From positions 2,046,001-2,110,000 of the forward strand of contig NZ_CP048113.1 in NCBI RefSeq assembly GCF_010093065.1: a stretch of DNA of 64,000 nucleotides, in the 5' to 3' direction. This document shows positions 58,271 through 64,000 of this stretch, piece after piece; the first letter of the stretch is position 1; every line of letters starts with the position of its first letter. The notes under the pieces are model-generated. The model was not told the DNA's origin, did no database searches, and saw nothing but the letters and a program-made list of their open reading frames with translations. Origin of the DNA: Chitinophaga agri. Lineage in GTDB: Bacteria; Bacteroidota; Bacteroidia; Chitinophagales; Chitinophagaceae. The position numbers and the translations under genes were made by a program.

Positions 58271-59901
58271 TTGTCTTCTTTCAGGAACGGGTACCTGTAA
58301 TCGGTCGGCGGTACCAGTGTTTCTTTCACCGTTCTTGCACTTAACCAGCGGTAGAGGTTCAATGCGGAACCGGCTTTATCATTTGTACCAGAAGCGCGTG
58401 CACCACCGAATGGCTGCTGACCAACTACTGCGCCGGTAGGTTTATCGTTGATGTAGAAGTTACCAGCTGCATTCACCAGTTTTTTAGTTGCCTGGTCAAT
58501 AGCGTAACGGTCCTGAGAAATGATAGAACCAGTCAGTGCATATGGAGATGTTGTGTCAACAATATCCATGATCTCTTCGAACTTATCTGCTTCGTATACA
58601 TAGATGGTCAGCACGGGTCCGAAGATCTCTTCGCACATGGTTACATAGCGCGGATCAGTTACTTCGATGACAGTAGGTTCGATGAAGTAACCTTCTGCCT
58701 TACTGTAGTTACCACCAGCAATGATCTTCGCTTTCGGATCTTTCTTTGCATTCTCGATGTAGTTAGCGATCTTATCGAAAGAGCGCTCATCGATCACGGC
58801 GTTGATAAAGTTGCCGAAATCTTCCGTGGTACCCATTTTCATGGTTTTCAGTTCAGCTACCAGTTTTGCTTTTACTGCTTCCGCAATGTTGGAAGGCAGG
58901 TAAGCGCGGGAAGCCGCGGAACATTTCTGGCCCTGGTATTCGAATGCGCCACGTGCGAGTGCGATGGCGGTAATGTCAACATCTGCCGACTTGTGTGCCA
59001 GGACGAAATCCTTACCACCGGTTTCACCTACGATACGTGGATAGGTTTTGTATTTGTGGATGTTGGTACCGATCGTCTTCCACATTTGCTGGAATACACC
59101 GGTAGAACCAGTGAAGTGAATACCAGCGAAATCAGGATGACTGAATGCAATCTCACCCAGTACAGGACCATCTGTGTAGATCAGGTTGATCACACCATCA
59201 GGCAGGCCCGCTTCTTTCAGCACCTGCATGATCACGTGAGCAGCCAGCACCTGTGTGTATGCAGGTTTCCATACCACTACGTTACCACACAGGGCAGCAG
59301 AAGTTGGCAGGTTACCGGCAATAGCGGTAAAGTTAAAAGGCGTGATGGCTACAACGAATCCTTCCAGCGGGCGGTATTCCAGGCGGTTGTGGATACCCTG
59401 CGGGCTGTAAGGCTGTTGTTTATATATATCAGCGAGGTAGTGAACGTTAAAACGGAGGAAGTCAATGAATTCGCAGGCGCTGTCTATTTCAGCCTGGTAG
59501 GCATTCTTACTCTGACCCAGCATGGTAGCCGCATTAATGTGGTAGCGGTACTTGGTAGCGATCAGTTCAGCTGCTTTCAAGAATACAGCAGCACGCTGTT
59601 CCCATGGGGTGTCGGCCCATTGTGTACGGGCAGCCAGGGCGGCAGCGATAGCGTCTTTTACATGGCTGGCGTCACCTTCGTGGAAATGCCCCAGTTTATG
59701 CTTTATTTCGTGAGGAGGACGGATGTCAATAGTCTTACCTGTACGCACTTCTTTATCACCGATATACATCGGGATATCAAAAACCTGTGCTTTGAAGGCA
59801 GCCAGTTGCTTTTTCAGCGCTTCCCTTTCGGGGGAACCTGGTGCATAGCTGTACACTGGCTCATTGGCAGGTGCAGCGAATTGGAAATAAGCATTATGCA
59901 T
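58267..59901 (-). CDS. pruA: L-glutamate gamma-semialdehyde (1-pyrroline-5-carboxylate) dehydrogenase
   Basis: 544 residues; oxidises the second intermediate of proline breakdown to glutamate with NAD. It matches the aldehyde dehydrogenase group of mitochondrial P5CDH: an N-terminal APANEPVYSYAPGSPERE segment, PFNFTAIAGNLP, GNVVVWKPAYTQ, the FTGSTGVF loop, catalytic Glu in RIVGETGGKDFVL and catalytic Cys in YQGQKCSAASRAY. There is no PutA-type fusion; the proline dehydrogenase gene is not in this window. Confidence 0.96.
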   Translation of the reverse strand: MHNAYFQFAAPANEPVYSYAPGSPEREALKKQLAAFKAQVFDIPMYIGDKEVRTGKTIDIRPPHEIKHKLGHFHEGDASHVKDAIAAALAARTQWADTPWEQRAAVFLKAAELIATKYRYHINAATMLGQSKNAYQAEIDSACEFIDFLRFNVHYLADIYKQQPYSPQGIHNRLEYRPLEGFVVAITPFNFTAIAGNLPTSAALCGNVVVWKPAYTQVLAAHVIMQVLKEAGLPDGVINLIYTDGPVLGEIAFSHPDFAGIHFTGSTGVFQQMWKTIGTNIHKYKTYPRIVGETGGKDFVLAHKSADVDITAIALARGAFEYQGQKCSAASRAYLPSNIAEAVKAKLVAELKTMKMGTTEDFGNFINAVIDERSFDKIANYIENAKKDPKAKIIAGGNYSKAEGYFIEPTVIEVTDPRYVTMCEEIFGPVLTIYVYEADKFEEIMDIVDTTSPYALTGSIISQDRYAIDQATKKLVNAAGNFYINDKPTGAVVGQQPFGGARASGTNDKAGSALNLYRWLSARTVKETLVPPTDYRYPFLKEDK

Positions 59902-60122
59902 TCTCAGATGTTTTTGTTTTCGATCTTGTTGTTTCTACTACTTATCTGTAAGTATAGTTGCTAATGTTGTAACGTCATAACGCGCGGCAGTTGAATGTCT
60001 CTTCTCTGGCAATTGGCTGGGCCGGCATGTCATGAATGTCAGCGGCACGTCTGCTGCACGGGTCTGACGGGCTGTTGTATTACTTGTCTGTTGTTTTTCA
60101 ACGTGCCATATAATATGCAAAA

Positions 60123-60158
60123 GTGCTGATAAGTTGAGCGAAGTCAATTTATCAGCAC
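60123..60158 (-). terminator. Terminator of prfB
   Basis: GTGCTGATAA (60123-60132) and TTATCAGCAC (60149-60158) pair fully, and the stem continues after a G-T position with TTGA/TCAA around the loop GCGAAG. On the reverse strand a short T-run follows. Confidence 0.75.
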
Positions 60159-60180
60159 ATGGCATATGGGCAAAGTTACA

Positions 60181-61270
60181 TTATTCTTCTCCTTTGGCCA
60201 TCATCAGGTAAGCCTTGATGAAACCCTCCAGTTCGCCATCCATTACAGGTTGTACGTTACCTACTTCATAATCCGTACGATGATCTTTGATCATCTTGTA
60301 AGGATGGAATACATAGGAACGGATCTGTGATCCCCATTCGATCTTACGCTTATTAGCGTTGGCGGCATTTTTAAGTTCCTCCCGTTTGCGCAGTTCTTCT
60401 TCATACAGGCGGGATTTCAGCATTGTGAGCGCCTTTTCACGGTTCTCACCCTGCGTACGAGCCTGCTGACATTCGATAATGATGCCGGAAGGAATATGCT
60501 TCAAACGCACGGCGGTTTCCACCTTGTTCACGTTCTGTCCGCCTTTACCTCCTGAACGGTAAAACTCCCATTCCAGGTCGGCCGGGTTGACAGCGATTTC
60601 AATGGTATCATCCACCAGTGGATATACAAATATGGAAGCGAAAGAAGTATGTCTACGGGCATTGGCATCAAACGGAGAGATACGCACCAGCCGGTGCACC
60701 CCGCTTTCCGCTTTCAGCAACCCATAGGCAAAGCTGCCATCGAATTCCAGGGATGCTGACTTAATACCAGCGCCATCCCCGTATTGTACATCGATCTCGG
60801 ATACTTTCCAACCCTGCTTTTCTCCGTACATCCGATACATACGCAACAGCATCTCGGCCCAATCCTGACTTTCGGTACCACCGGCGCCAGAGTTGATCGT
60901 AAGCACTGCCGGCATCTCATCTTCCGGTTCGTTCAGTGTTGATTTAAATTCCAATTCGTCAAGAGCCACAGTGGCAGCCTGGTAAGCCTGTTCTACCTCT
61001 TCCTCGGTGGCTTCGCCTTCCTTCTGGAAGTCAAGTAGTACAGCACTATCCTCGATAGACGTCTGCACGTTTTCGTACATGTCTACCCAGAACTTATTCA
61101 CTTTGATCTCTTTCAGAATCGACGTAGCCCTGGCGTTGTCGTCCCAGAAGCCGGGGGCTAACGTTAATTGTTTGTCATTTTCTATTTTGGCTATGCGGTC
61201 CTGGACGTCAAAGAAAACCTCCCAGGACATGGAGACGGTCCCTCATAGCTTTGAGTTGTTCTGCTGTCAT
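60181..61270 (-). CDS. prfB: Peptide chain release factor 2, with programmed +1 frameshift
   Basis: Terminates translation at UGA and UAA. The main frame has the RF2 features SPF ([11 protein letters not shown]) and GGQ ([13 protein letters not shown]). The first 20 codons lie in another frame: ATG at 61270, [20 protein letters not shown], then an in-frame TGA at 61210-61208 in the context CTT-TGA-C. A +1 shift there continues as [12 protein letters not shown], for a total of 362 residues. GGGAGG just upstream of the shift site resembles the SD stimulator known from E. coli prfB. The ATG at 61230 in the main frame is an internal coincidence and would drop the conserved N-terminus. Confidence 0.94.
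61208..61229 (-). promoter_or_regulatory. Recoding site of prfB
   Basis: On the reverse strand GGGAGG, then TTTT, then CTT-TGA-C: the internal SD-like stimulator, slippery CTT and regulatory stop codon. When RF2 is scarce the stop is read slowly and the ribosome slips, making more RF2. Confidence 0.85.
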
Positions 61271-61278
61271 AATGGGCG

Positions 61279-61286
61279 CAAATGTA
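61279..61286 (-). promoter_or_regulatory. -7 box of prfB
   Basis: TACATTTG on the reverse strand, nine bases before the frameshifted prfB start, implying a leader of only a few bases. It also supports 61270 as the true start. Confidence 0.5.
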
Positions 61287-61359
61287 AGGAAAAAGGGGAA
61301 CAATATTTGCGGGACTTTTAGCATATTAATTCCCAGTCAATTAAAAACTTTTTCTATCT

Positions 61360-62163
61360 ATGACGACCACCCATAAAACCCCTTATTATAAAAACAGTGC
61401 AATTTTCAATACGATAGGGTTCATAATGGTGATTGTTGTAAATACGCTGGCCAGCCTCGGTATCATTAATAACAAGGATACGGGTGCAATCTCTGATAAA
61501 TACGACAATCTCTTTACGCCAGCTGGTATCACTTTCTCAATCTGGGGCCTCATTTACCTGACATTACTTGGCTTTGTCATCTATCAGTTATGGCTGGCTT
61601 TTTCCAAAGGCCGTACGCGTGAACTGACCGTATTTATGGAACGGTTACGTGGTTGGTGGCTGATCAGCTGTATGGCCAATTCCTGCTGGCTGTTCGCCTG
61701 GCATTATGAGCTGCTCCCTTTGTCTGTACTGCTGATGGTGGCCCTGCTGGTATGTTTGCTGGCTATTCACCTGAATTTTAATATTTCCCTGCCCCGCGCT
61801 ACCTCCTGGACGGAAAAATTACTTATACATGTACCCTTCAGTCTTTATCTTGGCTGGATCTGCATTGCGACAGTGGCAAATGTCGCCGTATTCATGGTGT
61901 ACCTGGGATGGAACGGCATGAGTGTGCCGGGGACTATTTTTCTCATATTGTTATGTACTGCCGGAGCAACGTTGCTGATTATACGCAGGCATAATATAAT
62001 CGTCGGACTAGTGGCCATCTGGGCGCTTTATGGTATTATTATAAAACGGCAGTCAGCCGGTGGCAGCGCAGCAACTCCCATTATCTATGCCTGTATCAGC
62101 GCAATGGTTATCATTGTGCTTAGCAGCATCTGGCGGGTGATCACTAACAGGAGATTGTCATGA
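61360..62163 (+). CDS. TspO/MBR-like (tryptophan-rich) membrane protein
   Basis: 267 residues with seven or eight helices. The stretch FTPAGITFSIWGLIYLTLLGFVIYQLW (about residues 50-76), condensed to TPAGITFSIWGLIYL, and repeated Trp in later helices (GWWLISCMANSCWLFAWHYE, YLGWICIATVANVAVFM) resemble the long form of the tryptophan-rich sensory/TspO family. TspO proteins bind porphyrins and other hydrophobic ligands. A ligand for this protein cannot be told. It is a single gene divergent from prfB. Confidence 0.7.
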   Translation: MTTTHKTPYYKNSAIFNTIGFIMVIVVNTLASLGIINNKDTGAISDKYDNLFTPAGITFSIWGLIYLTLLGFVIYQLWLAFSKGRTRELTVFMERLRGWWLISCMANSCWLFAWHYELLPLSVLLMVALLVCLLAIHLNFNISLPRATSWTEKLLIHVPFSLYLGWICIATVANVAVFMVYLGWNGMSVPGTIFLILLCTAGATLLIIRRHNIIVGLVAIWALYGIIIKRQSAGGSAATPIIYACISAMVIIVLSSIWRVITNRRLS

Positions 62164-62319
62164 TCCATGTCTTTATACGCTTTTCCCTTGTATATTTTAC
62201 TGAAACCGTAGCTGACAGTTCCTGAACGGGTTATCTTTAATATTGGTTCTTCTTTCCGGCCTATTGGTCTACGACTATGTAACTATTTTATTACTTTTGA
62301 TACCATAAAATGCGTTTTT

Positions 62320-63972
62320 ATGTTCCCAACGATTAATCCTACTGCTACAAAAGCCTGGCAACAGCTGGAGCAGCATGCTACCAAGATGAAGGAAACGCAC
62401 CTGCGCGAGCTATTTGCAAAGGATGCAGAAAGATTCAACAAGTTCACTCTTTCTTTTGAAGATATACTGTTCGACTATTCAAAGAACATCATCACAGAAG
62501 AATCGCTTCAATATTTACTGCAACTGGCGAAAGAAACCGGTGTTGAGGAAGGTATCAAAGCCATGTTCAGTGCAGAAAAGATCAACGCTACCGAGAACAG
62601 GGCCGTATTGCATACCGCACTGCGTAACTTCTCCGGCCAGCCGGTTACACTCGAGGGTAAGGATGTAATGCCAGAAGTACAGGCCGTACTGAATAAAATG
62701 GAAAGCTTCACAAAGCGTATCCATAGCGGAGAATGGAAAGGATATACCGGTAAGCCTATACGTTACATCGTTAACATTGGTATAGGTGGTTCTGACCTGG
62801 GTCCTGTGATGGTGACTGAAGCCCTGAAACCTTACTGGAAAGAAGGTATTCAGCCTTACTTCGTATCCAACGTAGACGGTACACACATTGCTGAAACGCT
62901 TAAAAAAGTAACGCCGGAAGAAACGCTCTTCCTGATCGCATCTAAAACATTTACTACACAGGAAACCATGACCAATGCATTGACTGCACGTCAGTGGTTC
63001 CTGGACTGTGCCAAAGATGAAGCTTTCGTAGCCAAGCACTTTGCGGCGCTTTCTACCAACGAAAAAGCTGTTAAAGCATTCGGTATCGATCCTGCTAACA
63101 TGTTTGAGTTCTGGGACTGGGTTGGCGGCCGTTATTCCTTATGGTCCGCCATCGGTCTGAGCATCTCCCTGACGGTAGGCTTTGATCATTTCAAGGCGTT
63201 GCTGGAAGGTGCACATGCGGTAGATAACCACTTCCGCACCACACCACTGGAAAAGAACATTCCTGCTATAATGGCCCTCATCGGCCTGTGGTACGGCAAC
63301 TTCTTTGACACTGCTACTGAGGCGATCCTGGCGTACGACCAGTATATGCACCGTTTCGCCGCCTACTTCCAGCAGGGTAATATGGAAAGTAACGGTAAGT
63401 ATGTAGACCGTACCGGTAAACCAGTAAGCTATGAAACAGGTCCTATCGTATGGGGCGAACCTGGCACTAACGGACAACACGCTTTCTATCAGCTGATCCA
63501 CCAGGGTACCCGTATCATTCCCGCCGACTTCATTGCACCGGCTATCAGCCACAATGCGATCGGCGACCACCACGTAAAACTGTTGTCTAACTTCTTCGCA
63601 CAGACAGAAGCGCTGATGAACGGTAAAACGGAAGCGGAAGTGCGCGCAGAACTGGAGAAATCCGGCCTGAGAGAAGATGAGATCAAGCAACTGCTGCCTT
63701 ATAAAGTCTTTACTGGTAACAGACCAACCAACTCTTTCCTCGTAAAACAGATCACGCCAAGAACCCTTGGTTCACTGGTAGCAATGTACGAACATAAGAT
63801 CTTCGTACAGGGTGTTATCTGGAACATCTACAGCTTTGATCAGTGGGGGGTTGAACTGGGTAAACAACTGGCTAATAAGATCCTGCCTGAGCTGGAAAGT
63901 GCTGATCAGGTGACCAGCCATGATGCATCTACGAATGGGCTGATCAATGCCTGGAAACAGATGAAAAAATAA
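62320..63972 (+). CDS. pgi: Glucose-6-phosphate isomerase
   Basis: 550 residues; interconverts glucose 6-phosphate and fructose 6-phosphate in glycolysis and gluconeogenesis. Motifs: [32 protein letters not shown] (phosphate binding, about residues 208-220), [14 protein letters not shown], the catalytic Glu in [20 protein letters not shown] and a late [14 protein letters not shown]. Length matches the long bacterial/eukaryotic form. The gene is complete and ends 28 bases before the window edge. Confidence 0.97.
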   Translation: MFPTINPTATKAWQQLEQHATKMKETHLRELFAKDAERFNKFTLSFEDILFDYSKNIITEESLQYLLQLAKETGVEEGIKAMFSAEKINATENRAVLHTALRNFSGQPVTLEGKDVMPEVQAVLNKMESFTKRIHSGEWKGYTGKPIRYIVNIGIGGSDLGPVMVTEALKPYWKEGIQPYFVSNVDGTHIAETLKKVTPEETLFLIASKTFTTQETMTNALTARQWFLDCAKDEAFVAKHFAALSTNEKAVKAFGIDPANMFEFWDWVGGRYSLWSAIGLSISLTVGFDHFKALLEGAHAVDNHFRTTPLEKNIPAIMALIGLWYGNFFDTATEAILAYDQYMHRFAAYFQQGNMESNGKYVDRTGKPVSYETGPIVWGEPGTNGQHAFYQLIHQGTRIIPADFIAPAISHNAIGDHHVKLLSNFFAQTEALMNGKTEAEVRAELEKSGLREDEIKQLLPYKVFTGNRPTNSFLVKQITPRTLGSLVAMYEHKIFVQGVIWNIYSFDQWGVELGKQLANKILPELESADQVTSHDASTNGLINAWKQMKK

Positions 63973-64000
63973 GTTTGATTGTATAATTGAATAACGATGA

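Noticed and set aside
61228..61230. ATG at 61230 as the start of prfB
   Set aside because: It is the internal TCC-ATG-TCC overlap; the conserved RF2 N-terminus lies upstream in another frame and is joined by the CTT-TGA-C frameshift.
1..64000. tRNA, rRNA, CRISPR arrays, insertion sequences, prophage
   Set aside because: No cloverleaf with TTCGA-type arm, no regular spacer repeats, no transposase or phage gene; xerD is the housekeeping recombinase.

Overview
The window looks like chromosomal DNA of a Bacteroidota bacterium, most likely a Chitinophaga-like member of the Chitinophagaceae. The evidence is a SusC/RagA-type TonB-linked receptor under an ECF sigma factor/FecR pair, several Bacteroidota-restricted families (BT_3928-like, DUF4252, DUF4349, DUF2911, DUF4878), promoters of the Bacteroidota TAnnTTTG type, many lipoproteins, and almost no purine-rich Shine-Dalgarno sequences in front of genes. 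I see no rRNA, tRNA, CRISPR array, prophage or insertion sequence. Most of the window is core chromosome.

Layout. 1-8.4 kb: end of threonine synthase, a TPR lipoprotein, rpe, a PAS histidine kinase with a single-domain response regulator, phoH, a DUF4878 lipoprotein and inorganic pyrophosphatase. 8.4-13.4 kb: an NlpC/P60 hydrolase, two paralogous sigma/anti-sigma modules in tandem and an exported TPR protein. 13.4-25.9 kb: gyrA, a saccharopine-dehydrogenase-like oxidoreductase, a zinc-ribbon-less sirtuin, a PAP2 phosphatase, a DUF4349 lipoprotein, an EVE protein, a LutA-like protein, ribH, a YfgM-like TPR protein, pdhA, recF and a DUF721 gene. 26-30 kb: a papain-like cysteine protease without a signal peptide, then an ECF sigma/anti-sigma/DUF4252/DUF4252 operon. 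30-37.7 kb: an orphan DppB-type permease, a BT_3928-like protein, folP-cdaA, an FKBP isomerase, a DHH phosphoesterase, ndk and xerD. 37.8-45.6 kb: a PI-PLC-like lipoprotein, an orphan beta-domain protein, a 7TM protein/kinase/regulator set, a DUF2911 protein and a sodium:solute symporter. 45.6-49 kb: two unlisted small membrane proteins, a large PIG-L deacetylase and a DUF486 protein. 49.9-55.8 kb: an ECF sigma/FecR/SusC locus. 55.8-64 kb: pyrB, pyrR, a peroxiredoxin, pruA, prfB (with programmed frameshift), a TspO-like membrane protein and pgi.

How genes connect. Signalling dominates the non-housekeeping content: four ECF-type sigma genes, each with an anti-sigma gene, and two two-component sets. 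The most interesting sequence-level signals are: (1) an identical 19-bp element in opposite orientations on both sides of the ECF sigma gene, one copy facing fecR-susC and the other facing a small secreted beta-domain protein, which suggests one regulon; (2) a dispersed AATTAGGAATTG-type repeat that overlaps stop codons and often brackets long hairpins between convergent genes; (3) a 31-bp perfect hairpin; (4) a 36-residue membrane protein translationally coupled to the symporter; (5) a recoded prfB that keeps an SD-like stimulator in a lineage that otherwise seldom uses SD sequences. All functions are inferred from sequence recognition alone; no searches were run.
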